Below, piece by piece: positions 27,139 to 37,079 of a stretch of 64,000 nucleotides of DNA. Both the position numbers and the translations under genes were made by a program. The stretch comes from Moraxella sp. (lineage in GTDB: Bacteria > Pseudomonadota > Gammaproteobacteria > Pseudomonadales > Moraxellaceae). Location: positions 31,260-95,259 of the forward strand of contig JAUNDZ010000005.1 of NCBI GenBank assembly GCA_030525825.1. Reading direction: 5' to 3'. Within the stretch, counting starts at the first letter, position 1, and each line of letters opens with the position of its first letter. The notes beneath the pieces are model-generated. The model saw only the letters and a program-made list of their open reading frames with translations, did not search any database and was not told the DNA's origin.

Positions 27139-27174
27139 CAAAAAAACCATCGCAATCACTGTGATGGTTTTTTG
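27139..27174 (+). terminator. Terminator of rplU-rpmA
   Basis: AAAACCATC / GATGGTTTT hairpin with flanking A and T runs. Confidence 0.8.
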
Positions 27175-27212
27175 TTTTGGGCATTTTGTGGGCAAAAGCA
27201 CACACAGATGAT

Positions 27213-27248
27213 AAAAAATAAGACCGATGAAAGGTCTTATTTTTTTTG
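27213..27248 (-). terminator. Terminator of the DUF2057 gene
   Basis: AAATAAGACC / GGTCTTATTT, 6-base loop, T-rich on both strands; 28 bp beyond the convergent DUF2057 stop. Confidence 0.8.
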
Positions 27249-27275
27249 TGTGGTTTGTATGGATTGTTGAGCAGA

Positions 27276-27917
27276 TTATTTGCCAATCCATTGACGGATT
27301 TTTTCACGCTCTTCTTCGCTAGAGTTTAACCACAGCTGCATGAAGCCATCTAGGTTGTCTTTGGCGGCAGGCTGCTGCACGGCAGGGGTGCTTGGAGCAG
27401 GGGCTTGACCGAGTGCGGCGATGGCTTTTTGATTAGAAGCCAGTGCACTGTCGCCACGGCTAAACATACCGCCGATGCTTTGAGTGATGGAGCTTAGTAC
27501 GCCAGAGCGTTCTTCTGTGATACTCTCTTGGGCGAGTACTTGACCGTTTTGTACGATGGCAAGGGTTGGCGATTTGATGAACTCTTTGGCAGCGGTGTAG
27601 TTATTTGGCTGATTTGGCATGACCAGCTGATAGCTTTGGTTGTCTTGTAGGTCAGCCACCACGCTGATATTGCCAGATTTTAGGTAGTCGTGGTCGCCAC
27701 GAGTTAGGTCAAATAGGCGGTCATAGCGAGCAGTTACCACATGGCGACCTGCTTGCAGGGTGAATTCACGCTTTAATGGTTGTAGTACGCTGTGGCGAAC
27801 TTCTTGTCCGTTGATGGCGGTAACTTTGATGTTATCATCGACCAACAAGCGGACTTCGGCATGAGCGGTAGTTGCCAATAAAGCGGTGGTAATGATGCCT
27901 ATTGTTAAAAATTTCAT
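27276..27917 (-). CDS. DUF2057-family (YccT-like) periplasmic protein
   Basis: A 213-residue exported protein. Start at 27917 gives signal peptide MKFLTIGIITTALLATTAHA. The mature part resembles DUF2057: VRLLVDDNIKVTAINGQEV, then LQAGRHVVTARYDRLFDL and a GNISVVADLQDNQSYQLVMP strand region. The C-terminus has a short Ala/Pro linker and a helix ending in IRQWIGK. The E. coli relative YccT has been tied to curli control, but no such role can be read here. It lies 51 bp after hda on the same strand. Confidence 0.7.
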   Translation of the reverse strand: MKFLTIGIITTALLATTAHAEVRLLVDDNIKVTAINGQEVRHSVLQPLKREFTLQAGRHVVTARYDRLFDLTRGDHDYLKSGNISVVADLQDNQSYQLVMPNQPNNYTAAKEFIKSPTLAIVQNGQVLAQESITEERSGVLSSITQSIGGMFSRGDSALASNQKAIAALGQAPAPSTPAVQQPAAKDNLDGFMQLWLNSSEEEREKIRQWIGK

Positions 27918-27967
27918 AAAAATATCCTTAAAAATCAAAGCCTTTATGAGTATGACCGATAAAAGCC

Positions 27968-28735
27968 CTATGGGGTGGTTGTCATTTTATGCTCAGAAAT
28001 TTCAAGCAAGAAAGTCTCTTTGCTGATGATGGTTTTAGCTTCATCAATGGTCTTTTTTGGCACTTGCACGCGTGATAAATGCGTCAGTAGTGGCGAAATC
28101 TTATCCAAAACTTGAATCATATCGCCTGCATTTCTTGGACCATTGGTCAGCATATAATCAAAAATCTGCTCAGGCAGCCGCCAATGCTTGCGTTTGAGTA
28201 CCGAGCTTAGCAGGGCTTGCCTGTCTTCGATATTTTCGTTGGTTGGCAGGCGAAAGGTCGGTGCCAGCGACAGGCGAGTAACCAAGTCAAGCAGTCCGAT
28301 TTCAAGCTCTCTGGCAGGAGCCGCCGCCAAAAAAATCATTTGTTTGTTTTGTTCACGAATGCGATTGATGAGATGGAACAGTCCTTCTTGCCATTCACGA
28401 CTGCGGTGAATGAAGTGCAAATCATCAATAATCACCAAGTCAAACATTTCAAGCCCAACCAATGCACTGGCGTCTTCGTCGGTATCGATGATGTCGCCTA
28501 AGGCGAGCGTGATGGCGGTTTTGTGATAGGTTTGGGTATAGTTGCGATAGATGGCAGCGGCAAGGTGTGTCTTGCCAAAGCCATAATCACCAATGATAAA
28601 AAGCTCTCTAAGATTGCCAAGCCCCAATTCTCGTATGGCATTAAGCACAGGAGCATATCCTTGACTGTTAAAATCGGACAAACTGGCGTCCTGCTTGACA
28701 TCTAGGTTTAAAGAAGGTTGTGTCAAATCGTTCAT
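27968..28735 (-). CDS. hda: DnaA regulatory inactivator Hda (DnaA-like AAA+ protein)
   Basis: A 255-residue AAA+ ATPase related to DnaA domain III. With the beta clamp it promotes hydrolysis of DnaA-ATP after replication starts. Near the N-terminus a QPSLNL hexapeptide fits the clamp-binding motif of Hda (QLSLPL in E. coli). Walker A is GDYGFGKTHL and Walker B VIIDDLHFI; the sensor region contains LFHLINRIREQNKQMIFLAA. ATG at 28735 is preferred to the upstream TTG. It follows perM (147 bp), a conserved gammaproteobacterial pairing. Confidence 0.88.
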   Translation of the reverse strand: MNDLTQPSLNLDVKQDASLSDFNSQGYAPVLNAIRELGLGNLRELFIIGDYGFGKTHLAAAIYRNYTQTYHKTAITLALGDIIDTDEDASALVGLEMFDLVIIDDLHFIHRSREWQEGLFHLINRIREQNKQMIFLAAAPARELEIGLLDLVTRLSLAPTFRLPTNENIEDRQALLSSVLKRKHWRLPEQIFDYMLTNGPRNAGDMIQVLDKISPLLTHLSRVQVPKKTIDEAKTIISKETFLLEISEHKMTTTP

Positions 28736-28883
28736 CAATTAAAAATACCTATCAATCTGCATTGTTGTTATTTGTACGATATGTTGTTAGTTACTCGTTT
28801 TTAATGTGCCTATATATAGCACATTTTTAGAAAAATTGGCAAGTAGATTTGCTACTTTTTTGTATCTGATGGCAGCTGTCAGC

Positions 28884-29981
28884 TTACCACAGTCGAAATT
28901 GCCTGCGTCCTAGATACCAATCGCTTTTTAGATAGGCGGCATAAGCATGGCGAAACAGCACATTGATGAGTGCTGAGACTGGCAAGGCGATGAGCATGCC
29001 AATAAAGCCAAACAGAGACGCCCCTGCCAACACCGCAAAAATCACCCAAAGTGCTGACAGACCGATTTTGTTGCCCAAAAGCAGCGGCTGTAAGACATAA
29101 CCTTCTAAAATCTGCCCAATGCCAAAAGCACCGACGATGAGTAGTAGATATTTCCAATCAAAGCCAAACTGAAAAAAGCCCACAATCAAAGCAGCAATAA
29201 TACCAATTCCAAAACCCAAATAAGGCACAAAGCTGGCAATGCCTGCACCGATACCGATGATGAGTCCAAGTTTTAAACCGATGAGTTCTAGCTGTATGGC
29301 ATAAATCGCTCCAAGCAAAATCATGACGGCAAATTGACCTTTGGCAAAATTCATGAGAGCGTCATCGCAGTCTTTGACGATGGTGGTTACTTTATGCTCA
29401 TAATCACGGGGAATCACGGTCTGCCAAGTATGCAGCCGCTCACGCCAGTTGATGAGAAAATAAAAGGTTAAAATTGGAATCATGATGATCAGTCCCAGAC
29501 TGTTGGCGGCACTCATGCCAGACGTCAGCACTCGCTTGATGACGACTTGGGCATCGGAGAACTGATAATTCGTCTGAATAAAGGTACTAAGCTCATTAGA
29601 AATCATTTCAAGGTCGATTTTGAGCAGTTTATTGGAGGTAAACTGACCGAGCCAAGGTCTGGCGACTTCATTGTACCATTTTAATAAAGTAGGCAAAGAT
29701 TCCCATGCTAATTGAAGCTGTGCCCATAACAAAGGAACCAGCCAAAACATTAAGGCGGTAATCAATAGAGTGATGGATAAATATACCGCCACGATGGCTA
29801 AAATTCTAGGCAAAAAGCGATTAAAAATATTGACCAAAGGGTTTAAAAAATACGCCAAAATAAATGCCGCCAAAAACGGTGCAATCACAAACCGCATCAA
29901 ATACAGAGCATAAATGAATAAGCATAAGGCGGTCGTAACGAACAGACGGCGAAAAAATGGGTCGATGGTGCGATGGGTCAT
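28884..29981 (-). CDS. perM: AI-2E/PerM-family membrane protein
   Basis: A 365-residue inner-membrane protein with about seven to eight hydrophobic segments. Family features: the N-terminal FVIAPFLAAFILAYFLNPLV segment, a central soluble region, LIIMIPILTFYFLINW, and the PYLGFGIGIIAALIVGF and GQILEGYVLQPLLLGNKIGLSALWVIFAVLAGASLFGFIGMLIALPVSA motifs. Some members export autoinducer-2, others act as Na+/H+ antiporters; substrate here is unknown. It is divergent from purM, as in many Pseudomonas relatives. Confidence 0.88.
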   Translation of the reverse strand: MTHRTIDPFFRRLFVTTALCLFIYALYLMRFVIAPFLAAFILAYFLNPLVNIFNRFLPRILAIVAVYLSITLLITALMFWLVPLLWAQLQLAWESLPTLLKWYNEVARPWLGQFTSNKLLKIDLEMISNELSTFIQTNYQFSDAQVVIKRVLTSGMSAANSLGLIIMIPILTFYFLINWRERLHTWQTVIPRDYEHKVTTIVKDCDDALMNFAKGQFAVMILLGAIYAIQLELIGLKLGLIIGIGAGIASFVPYLGFGIGIIAALIVGFFQFGFDWKYLLLIVGAFGIGQILEGYVLQPLLLGNKIGLSALWVIFAVLAGASLFGFIGMLIALPVSALINVLFRHAYAAYLKSDWYLGRRQFRLW

Positions 29982-30121
29982 GGGATTTTGGTCTGATTTT
30001 TAATTGATATATGATAAACAAAAATGATGGATAAATATATAAGGTTTTAAAAATTGTTGTAAAAAAAGCTCATAATTTTGTGTTGAATGGTGATTTTTGC
30101 AAGGTTTTTGACGAAAATTTT

Positions 30122-30130
30122 TGGTATAAT
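30122..30130 (+). promoter_or_regulatory. Extended -10 promoter of purM
   Basis: TGG-TATAAT, a TGn extended -10 element, 45 bp before the purM ATG. A spaced -35 box is weak, consistent with an extended -10 promoter. I did not find a PurR box. Confidence 0.5.
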
Positions 30131-30174
30131 TAAGGCTATCCAACCACCTTTTTTTAATTTCAAAGGACAACGAC

Positions 30175-31218
30175 ATGACAGAGCAGGTTTCACTTAGCTA
30201 TAAAGATGCTGGCGTAGATATTGACGCAGGCGAGGCATTGGTACAACGCATCAAATCCGTCGCCAAAGCGACTTCACGCTCCGAGGTCGTTGGCGGTCTG
30301 GGTGGTTTTGGTGCATTGTGCCGCATTCCACAAGGCTACAAATCACCGCTGTTGGTATCAGGCACGGACGGTGTCGGCACCAAATTAAAGCTGGCACTTG
30401 ACCTAAATCGTCATGACACCATCGGTCAAGACTTGGTGGCGATGTGTGTGAACGACCTTTTGGTATGTGGGGCAGAGCCTTTATTTTTCCTAGATTATTA
30501 TGCCACAGGCAAACTGGATGTTGATACTGCCGAAGCGGTCATCAAAGGTATTGGCGATGGCTGTATCTTGTCAAATTGTGCATTGATTGGCGGTGAGACT
30601 GCCGAGATGCCGGGTATGTATCAGGATGAAGATTATGACTTGGCGGGCTTTTGTGTGGGTGTGGTTGAAGAGTCTGAAGTCATCACAGGCAAGAATGTGC
30701 AAGCAGGTGATGTGCTGATTGCCTTAGCATCTAGTGGTGTGCATTCGAATGGCTATTCGCTCGTGCGTAAGGTCATCGAAGTAACAGGCGTGGATGTTGA
30801 GCAAGAGCAGCTTGGTGATGTGTCTTTGGCAGACGCCCTAATGAAGCCAACTCGCATCTATGTCAAATCGGTCAATGCTCTACAAAAATCACTAGGAAAT
30901 GCGAGCATTCATGCGATGGCACACATCACAGGTGGTGGCTTGACCGAAAACCTGCCCCGTGTCCTACCAGAGAACCTAGCAGCCAGAATCGATACGAACA
31001 CCTGGCAGCTGCCTGCGGTATTTGAATGGCTACAAAAGGGCGGTAACATCGATACACTAGAAATGTATCGCACCTTTAACTGTGGCGTTGGCTTTATTTT
31101 GGTTATCCCGCAAGACAAGGCAGACGAAGCCCTAAACTTCCTACAAGCACAAGGCGAGAATGCTTGGGTGATTGGCGACATCATCGCTCGCGAGCGTGAT
31201 GCGGTGGTGTATGCTTGA
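30175..31218 (+). CDS. purM: Phosphoribosylformylglycinamidine cyclo-ligase (AIR synthase)
   Basis: A 347-residue cytosolic enzyme for the fifth step of purine synthesis. Signatures: [16 protein letters not shown] at the N-terminus, [50 protein letters not shown] and [12 protein letters not shown]. Length matches E. coli (345). It is separated from purN by a terminator-like hairpin, which would tune read-through. Confidence 0.97.
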   Translation: MTEQVSLSYKDAGVDIDAGEALVQRIKSVAKATSRSEVVGGLGGFGALCRIPQGYKSPLLVSGTDGVGTKLKLALDLNRHDTIGQDLVAMCVNDLLVCGAEPLFFLDYYATGKLDVDTAEAVIKGIGDGCILSNCALIGGETAEMPGMYQDEDYDLAGFCVGVVEESEVITGKNVQAGDVLIALASSGVHSNGYSLVRKVIEVTGVDVEQEQLGDVSLADALMKPTRIYVKSVNALQKSLGNASIHAMAHITGGGLTENLPRVLPENLAARIDTNTWQLPAVFEWLQKGGNIDTLEMYRTFNCGVGFILVIPQDKADEALNFLQAQGENAWVIGDIIARERDAVVYA

Positions 31219-31226
31219 TTGACATA

Positions 31227-31255
31227 AAACCGCCTATTTTGTGGCGGTTTTATTT
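31227..31255 (+). terminator. Hairpin terminator between purM and purN
   Basis: AAAACCGCC / GGCGGTTTT with an 8-base loop and TATTTTG tail. Because purN follows at once, it may attenuate rather than fully stop transcription. Confidence 0.7.
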
Positions 31256-31300
31256 TGTGGTTTTATTTTAGCATAAAAGCAAAAAGATAGAGTAAAACGG

Positions 31301-31951
31301 ATGAAAACCTTAAAAATCGCTGTCTTGGTATCAGGCAGCGGCTCAAACTTACAAGTCATGATTGATGCCATGCAAGCAGGTCGCTTGCCCATCGAGATTG
31401 TGGGTGTGATTAGCAATGTGGCAGATGCCTATGCGGTTACTCGTGCCAATGATGCGGGCATTCGTACGGTGGTGCTGTCGCATGTGCCTAGTGGCAAGAA
31501 AATGGGCATTAAGACTTTTGAAAAGCACGCGTTGGAGCTGCTACACGAATGGTTGCCTAACTTGGTGGTGTTGGCAGGGTTCATGCGAGTGCTGTCGGCA
31601 GAGTTTATCAGCGGTGTGCCATGTCCGATGATTAACCTGCACCCATCGCTATTGCCTTATTATAAAGGGCTAGATACACATGAGCGAGTGCTAAAAGCAG
31701 GCGATGTGCTTCACGGTTGTAGCGTACATGTGGTAACGCCGGAGCTGGATGCAGGGCAGGTATTAACACAGGCGGTGCTGTCTGTGGCAACATCACAGAC
31801 GGCTGATTCTTTAAGACTGCGTGTACAAAAATTGGAGCATTATGTGTTGCCCTTGACGATTGAGCTCATCATCAAAGGTGTCATTGTGCTTGATGGTGCA
31901 GATGCGGTGAGTAGCTCGCCACTGCCGTTTCGGTTTTATCTGGATGAATGA
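31301..31951 (+). CDS. purN: Phosphoribosylglycinamide formyltransferase
   Basis: A 216-residue folate-dependent GAR transformylase, third step of purine synthesis. Signatures: VLVSGSGSNLQVMIDA, the VLAGFMRVLS motif, MINLHPSLLPYYKGLDTHERVL (catalytic Asn and His) and HVVTPELDAGQVLTQ with the catalytic Asp. Size and order are standard. Downstream of purM as in E. coli. Confidence 0.96.
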   Translation: MKTLKIAVLVSGSGSNLQVMIDAMQAGRLPIEIVGVISNVADAYAVTRANDAGIRTVVLSHVPSGKKMGIKTFEKHALELLHEWLPNLVVLAGFMRVLSAEFISGVPCPMINLHPSLLPYYKGLDTHERVLKAGDVLHGCSVHVVTPELDAGQVLTQAVLSVATSQTADSLRLRVQKLEHYVLPLTIELIIKGVIVLDGADAVSSSPLPFRFYLDE

Positions 31952-31954
31952 TGT

Positions 31955-31988
31955 AAAAACCCCTAGCCAGTTTTGCTAGGGGTTTTTT
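31955..31988. terminator. Bidirectional terminator between purN and the isc operon
   Basis: AAAACCCCTAGC / GCTAGGGGTTTT with a 7-base loop and T runs on both strands; ends purN (+) and fdx (-). Confidence 0.9.
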
Positions 31989-32017
31989 AATGGATAAAGA
32001 CTTATTAAACCTTTGTC

Positions 32018-32356
32018 TTAGTGGTTTTCTTTGGCGTGGTTTAGGGTGTACTTTGGAATCTCGATGGTGAGATTTTCGTTGGCGATGATGCACTGGCAAG
32101 ATAGGCGTGAGTTCGGTTCAAGTCCCCATGCTCTGTCTAGTAGGTCGCCTTCGATGTCATCCATCTCTTCTAGGCTATCAAAGCCCTGACGAACGACCAC
32201 ATGGCAGGTGGTGCAAGCCTTTGACATATCGCAGGCGTGTTCGATTTTGATGCCATTGTCATGCAAACCTTCGCACAGGTTCTCGCCTTCGTTTAGCTCA
32301 ATGACCGCACCTTCTGGGCAGATTTCGTGATGGGGTAGGACGGTTACAGTTACCAT
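32018..32356 (-). CDS. fdx: Isc-type [2Fe-2S] ferredoxin
   Basis: A 112-residue ferredoxin that supplies electrons to Fe-S cluster assembly by IscS-IscU. Cluster ligands appear as CDMSKACTTC (C-x5-C-x2-C) and a distal Cys in SRLSCQC. VTVLPHHEICPEGAV at the N-terminus and the acidic EEMDDIEGDLLDRAWGL stretch are typical of the adrenodoxin-like Isc ferredoxins. It is the last gene of the isc operon; iscX, common after fdx, is missing. Confidence 0.96.
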   Translation of the reverse strand: MVTVTVLPHHEICPEGAVIELNEGENLCEGLHDNGIKIEHACDMSKACTTCHVVVRQGFDSLEEMDDIEGDLLDRAWGLEPNSRLSCQCIIANENLTIEIPKYTLNHAKENH

Positions 32357-32415
32357 AAATGCTCTCGTTTTTTGTTGATTTTTAAATGATGTTTGGGGTT
32401 GTTTGGTGTCTTTTA

Positions 32416-34272
32416 TTACCAGTCAGCGGTGCTGGTGCCTGTTAATGCGGACTTGACATTTTGGTCCATGATAAGGGCGGCTAAGTGGTCGCTGAGTGGT
32501 TTTAGCTCGGCATTGGCGGTATCGATGGTTTTTTTGTCATCGCCGCTGATGGCATCTTTGAGTGTTTGCATGGCGGACAGTAGGCGAGTTTTTTCATCAT
32601 CTGCCATTAACTCACCAAACTCGGTCAATGCCGATTCTAGGGCGATCAGCTCACGCTCTGCTTCGACTTTGGCTTCTATCAGCATACGCAGGCGTTTGTC
32701 TTCGTTGGCGTACAAGAACCCTGCTTGTAGCAGCTGCTCTTGTTGCTCGGTGCTAAGACCGTAGCTTGGGCTGACTTGGATTTGGCTGCGAGCCCCTGTG
32801 GTGGTCTCTTGGGCAGAAACTGTCAGCTGACCATTAGCATCTATCTGAAAGCTCACTTCGATGCGTGCATGACCTGCTTTCATGGGCGGAATGCCATACA
32901 GCTCAAAGCGTGCCAAAGTACGGCAGTCTGCCACCGTTTCTCGCTCGCCTTGCACCACATGGATGACCATGCCTGTCTGACCGTCTTGGTGCGTGGTGAA
33001 AATCTGACGGCGTGCCACAGGAATGGGGGTGTTCCTTGGAATGACGACTTCGGTCAGTCCGCCCATCGTTTCAAGCCCAAGCGATAATGGCGTTACATCA
33101 AGTAGTAGCAGATTGTCTTCTTTTTTGTTGATGAGCTGGTCGGCAGCACGAGCCGCACCCAATGCCACCACTTCATCAGGATTTAGAGTGCATAGGGGCT
33201 GCTTGTCAAAGAATGCTTTGACGGCATCTTGGATGATCGGCATTCTGGTAGAGCCGCCCACCAAGACAACTTCACGCACCTGTGATGCTGGGATGTTGGC
33301 ATCTTGTAGTACTTGTTGGCAGATTTGTAGCGTGCGGCGTGTTACAGGCTCAATGATTTGGGCTAGGGTGCTGTTATTGAGCATGGTTTGAAATGGTGTG
33401 CCTGCGATGTCAATGTCCACCATGGTGGCATGACTGCTGCTCAACGCCTGCTTGTAGGATTTAGCAAGTCTGGCAAGGCGAGCTTTCTCTTGACTGCTGA
33501 TTTGAGCAGGGTCAAGATTGGCGGTTTTGATGAAATAATTAGCGATGAGTCGGTCAATATCATCTCCGCCCAAGGCACTGTTACCACCTGTTGCCAATAC
33601 TTCAAACACGCCATCGGACAGTCTTAGGATGGACACATCAAAAGTACCACCACCCAAGTCATAGACCAAATAAATACCTTCTGATGTGTTCTTGTCCAAG
33701 CCATAGGCAATGGCGGCAGCGGTCGGCTCATTGAGTAGGCGAAGTACGGTCAGACCTGCGGCGGTGGCAGCGTCTTTGGTGGCGGCACGCTGAGCATCAT
33801 CAAAATACGCTGGCACGGTAATCACCGCACCTGCAATGCTGTCAGGTGGCAGAGCGGCTTCGGCATGGCGTTTTAGGTGCGACAAGATGTGTGCTGATGT
33901 CTCCACAGGGGATTTTTCACCCTGTGCGGTAACAAAAGCAGGCATGGTGTGCTTATCACCAGAGAGTGTGTAGGGGTGGGAGAATTTGATGTCTGCCTTG
34001 CTGCGACCCATGAATCGCTTGGCTGAGATGATGGTGTTTTTGTCATCATCATAAGCCAGTGCGGCAGCCCCAACCACAGGGCGTGGCGACTGCTCGCCAT
34101 AATAGACCACCGATGGCAATAAGGGGGTGTCGCCAAAACGCAGCACATCGGCTCGTCCAGAACGCACCACTCCAATCAAAGAATGTGTTGTGCCTAGGTC
34201 TATCCCAAGTGCATAGCGGTGCTGATGGGGATTTTTGGATTGGTTGGGTTCGCTGATTTGCAATAAAGACAT
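32416..34272 (-). CDS. hscA: Fe-S assembly chaperone HscA (Hsp70 family)
   Basis: A 618-residue Hsp70 specialised for the LPPVK motif of IscU. Nucleotide-binding domain: ALGIDLGTTHSLIG, AVITVPAYFDDAQRAATKDAA, LVYDLGGGTFDVSIL and VVLVGGSTRMP. Substrate domain: LLLDVTPLSLGLETMGG and VVIPRNTPIPV. Start at 34272 (MSLLQIS); 14 more residues are open upstream. Gap of 172 bp to hscB. Confidence 0.97.
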   Translation of the reverse strand: MSLLQISEPNQSKNPHQHRYALGIDLGTTHSLIGVVRSGRADVLRFGDTPLLPSVVYYGEQSPRPVVGAAALAYDDDKNTIISAKRFMGRSKADIKFSHPYTLSGDKHTMPAFVTAQGEKSPVETSAHILSHLKRHAEAALPPDSIAGAVITVPAYFDDAQRAATKDAATAAGLTVLRLLNEPTAAAIAYGLDKNTSEGIYLVYDLGGGTFDVSILRLSDGVFEVLATGGNSALGGDDIDRLIANYFIKTANLDPAQISSQEKARLARLAKSYKQALSSSHATMVDIDIAGTPFQTMLNNSTLAQIIEPVTRRTLQICQQVLQDANIPASQVREVVLVGGSTRMPIIQDAVKAFFDKQPLCTLNPDEVVALGAARAADQLINKKEDNLLLLDVTPLSLGLETMGGLTEVVIPRNTPIPVARRQIFTTHQDGQTGMVIHVVQGERETVADCRTLARFELYGIPPMKAGHARIEVSFQIDANGQLTVSAQETTTGARSQIQVSPSYGLSTEQQEQLLQAGFLYANEDKRLRMLIEAKVEAERELIALESALTEFGELMADDEKTRLLSAMQTLKDAISGDDKKTIDTANAELKPLSDHLAALIMDQNVKSALTGTSTADW

Positions 34273-34444
34273 GATAACTCTTAAAAGCTGGCTGATGTGT
34301 CCAAAGGACATCAATAAAAAGTGGCTGACTTTTAGATGTAGATGGTTAATGGTCTATCTATTCATCAAGCATTGCCATAACTGTTTTTGTCTGTGTGGTG
34401 CAACTGCACGCAATGACGATAAATCACTGATTGTCATGAGTGTA

Positions 34445-34960
34445 TTATACATATAAATCGTCATCATCGGTATGGGTATTTAGGCTTTGGGTGAGCTTAT
34501 GCTGCACATCAATCGCCAATTTTTCCAAAAATTGGATTTTTTGGGCGGTATCTTGGGCATTTTGCCAATCTTGTGTTTGATAAATCTGGCTAAACTGTGC
34601 GTTGTAGCGAGCTTTTTGGGTATTGACGGCATCAAGCAGGTGCTGGATTTCGCTACTGTCTTGCAGGTCGTCCAACGCCATGCGAAATTCCATCATTTCA
34701 TCTAAAAAATCCCAATCGCTGATGGAAGCGTTTAGATCGCACTCTATACCCGCTAAGGCAAGCAGGTGGGCAGCTCGCTTGTCATCATGATATAGGGTAT
34801 CATAAGCATGATTGATTAAAGATGCTAGCGGTGTCTCTTGACCTGTTTGGTCGGGGTGGTGCTGTTTTTGTAGGGCTAATAAGGCTTGCTTTAAAGCATC
34901 TTTATCAATATCAAAGCTGACAGGCAAGCCAAATAAAGCAAAAAAGTTATTGGTATCCAT
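34445..34960 (-). CDS. hscB: Fe-S assembly co-chaperone HscB
   Basis: A 171-residue J-domain protein that delivers IscU to HscA. The J domain (residues 4-75) has the HPD motif in QKQHHPDQTGQE, and the C-terminal three-helix IscU-binding domain contains FLDEMMEFRMALDDLQD. Two bp separate it from iscA, so the genes are cotranscribed. Confidence 0.96.
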   Translation of the reverse strand: MDTNNFFALFGLPVSFDIDKDALKQALLALQKQHHPDQTGQETPLASLINHAYDTLYHDDKRAAHLLALAGIECDLNASISDWDFLDEMMEFRMALDDLQDSSEIQHLLDAVNTQKARYNAQFSQIYQTQDWQNAQDTAQKIQFLEKLAIDVQHKLTQSLNTHTDDDDLYV

Positions 34961-34962
34961 GA

Positions 34963-35283
34963 TTACACCGTGAAAGATTCACCACAGCCGCATTCGCCTG
35001 TTTGGTTGGGGTTGGTGAATTTAAAGCCAGAGTTTAGACCTTCGGTAACATAGTCCATCTGCAAGCCATTGAGATACACCAAACTTTTTTGGTCCACAAA
35101 GACGCTCACGCCATCGTTGTCAAATCGCTCATCGGTGTCGTTCGGCTCATCGACAAATTCAAGCACATAGGCAAGACCAGAACAGCCTGCCGTTCGTACA
35201 CCCACACGAATCCCCTGACCACTTCCACGATTTTCTAGGAAGTCTTTGACATGTTTGGTCGCTCGTTCGGTTAGTGTAATCAT
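34963..35283 (-). CDS. iscA: A-type Fe-S carrier IscA
   Basis: A 106-residue carrier. The three conserved Cys are visible: one in [15 protein letters not shown] and two in the C-terminal GECGCGESF. Start set at 35283 ([15 protein letters not shown]), preceded by AGGAGAAGTT on the minus strand; the frame extends upstream over the iscU end without family similarity. Confidence 0.96.
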   Translation of the reverse strand: MITLTERATKHVKDFLENRGSGQGIRVGVRTAGCSGLAYVLEFVDEPNDTDERFDNDGVSVFVDQKSLVYLNGLQMDYVTEGLNSGFKFTNPNQTGECGCGESFTV

Positions 35284-35332
35284 AACTTCTCCTATGTGCC
35301 TGATGTGCCAATATTGTATTATCAAAACCGCA

Positions 35333-35716
35333 TTAAGCGTTGGCTTTTGATTGGTAGTCTTCAATCGCTGCCTTGATGGCGTCTTCTGCCAACACAGAGC
35401 AGTGTACTTTTACTGGTGGTAGTGCCAGCTCTTCGGCGATGTCTTTGTTTTTGATGGCGGCAGCTTCGCCTAGGGTTTTGCCTTTTAGCCATTCGGTAAC
35501 CAGTGAGCTTGATGCAATCGCAGAGCCGCAGCCATAGGTTTTGAATTTAGCGTCAGTGATGATGCCGTCATCGCCTACTTGGATTTGTAGTCGCATGACA
35601 TCGCCGCACGCAGGTGCACCCACCATGCCTGTGCCGACATTTTTGGCGTTTTTGTCTAGGTTGCCCACATTGCGTGGATTTTCATAATGGTCGATGACTT
35701 TATCTGAATATGCCAT
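35333..35716 (-). CDS. iscU: Fe-S cluster scaffold IscU
   Basis: A 127-residue scaffold. Cluster ligands: [25 protein letters not shown] and [11 protein letters not shown], plus the conserved Asp of ACGD. The HscA recognition motif LPPVK precedes the third Cys. Separated from iscS by 139 bp with no gene. Confidence 0.98.
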   Translation of the reverse strand: MAYSDKVIDHYENPRNVGNLDKNAKNVGTGMVGAPACGDVMRLQIQVGDDGIITDAKFKTYGCGSAIASSSLVTEWLKGKTLGEAAAIKNKDIAEELALPPVKVHCSVLAEDAIKAAIEDYQSKANA

Positions 35717-35855
35717 GATTATATTCCTGTATTTCGGTAGAGCTTGATGACTTGATGGTCATGATTGATGTCATTTTCAAGTACATCAAGCCGATTGCCT
35801 ATAAAGCTAATAAAACTTTAAAACTTTAAAACTTAAAAGATGAATAAAAAGACGA

Positions 35856-37079
35856 TTAGTGCTCTTGCCATTCAACTTTGCTAAAATCGATGCCTTCTTT
35901 GAACATATCCCACAGCGGTGATAGTTCACGCAGCTTGTTCACCGCATCAGTGATTTGGGCAAGTACACGGTCGATGTCTTCATCGGTGGTGTAGCGACCA
36001 AAGCTAAAACGAATCGATGAGTGAGCAAGCTCGTCAGGGCGACCGATGGCACGCAGCACATAAGATGGCTCAAGTGTCGCTGATGTACAAGCAGAGCCTG
36101 ATGAAACTGCTAGGTCTTTTAGGCTCATCATCAAAGATTCGCCTTCGATGAAGTTGAAGCTAACATTTAGAATGTTTGGAATGCCGTGCTCAAAGCTGCC
36201 GTTTAGATAAATCTCTTCGATACCTTGCAGACCATTCCACAGCTTGTCTCTTAGGCGAGTGATGTGTGCGTGGTCTTCTTCAAAACGCTGGGCAGACAGA
36301 GCAAATGCTTCACCCATGCCGACGATTTGATGAGTAGCCAGTGTACCAGAACGCATACCACGCTCATGACCACCGCCATGCTGCTCAGCTTTGATACGCA
36401 CACGGGGTTTGCGACCGACATACAAAGCACCAATACCCTTAGGACCATAAATCTTATGACCGCTAAAACTCATCAAGTCAACTTTTAGTTCAGCTAGGTT
36501 GATTTTGATTTTGCCGACGGCTTGAGCACCATCAACATGGAATAGCACGCCTTTTTCACGAGTAATCTCACTGATTGCCTTGATGTCGGTAACGGTACCA
36601 AGTTCGTTGTTTACTGCCATCAGACTCACCAAGATGGTGTCTTCACGGATGGCGTCAGCGACTTGCTCTGGCGTGATGATGCCTGTGCCTTCTTGTGGGG
36701 TCAGATAAGTAATCTCAAAACCTTCTTGTTCTAGCTGGCGGCAAGTATCCAAGATGGCTTTATGCTCGATTTGACTGGTGATGATGTGTTTGCCTTGGGT
36801 GTGGTAGAAGTGTGCCACGCCTTTTAGGGCAAGGTTGTCTGATTCGGTTGCACCGCTGGTAAAGACGATTTCACGCGGGTCAGCACCCACAGTCTCAGCA
36901 ATCTGCAAGCGAGCATTTTCAACTGCTTCTTCAGCTTGCCAACCAAAACCGTGCGAGCGGCTGGCAGGGTTGCCAAAGATGCCGTCAAAGGTCATGTATT
37001 TGACCATCTTGTCAGCGACTTCTTCTGCAATCGGTGTGGTGGCAGCGTAATCTAAATAAATTAAGGAATTCTGGCTCAT
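35856..37079 (-). CDS. iscS: Cysteine desulfurase IscS
   Basis: A 407-residue PLP enzyme that takes sulfur from cysteine for Fe-S clusters, thiI-dependent s4U and other thiolations. Signatures: [10 protein letters not shown] at the N-terminus, [16 protein letters not shown] with the PLP Lys, and [18 protein letters not shown] with the catalytic Cys. The ATG overlaps the iscR stop by 4 bp (ATGA). Its sulfur partner ThiI is encoded at 49380. Confidence 0.98.
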   Translation of the reverse strand: MSQNSLIYLDYAATTPIAEEVADKMVKYMTFDGIFGNPASRSHGFGWQAEEAVENARLQIAETVGADPREIVFTSGATESDNLALKGVAHFYHTQGKHIITSQIEHKAILDTCRQLEQEGFEITYLTPQEGTGIITPEQVADAIREDTILVSLMAVNNELGTVTDIKAISEITREKGVLFHVDGAQAVGKIKINLAELKVDLMSFSGHKIYGPKGIGALYVGRKPRVRIKAEQHGGGHERGMRSGTLATHQIVGMGEAFALSAQRFEEDHAHITRLRDKLWNGLQGIEEIYLNGSFEHGIPNILNVSFNFIEGESLMMSLKDLAVSSGSACTSATLEPSYVLRAIGRPDELAHSSIRFSFGRYTTDEDIDRVLAQITDAVNKLRELSPLWDMFKEGIDFSKVEWQEH

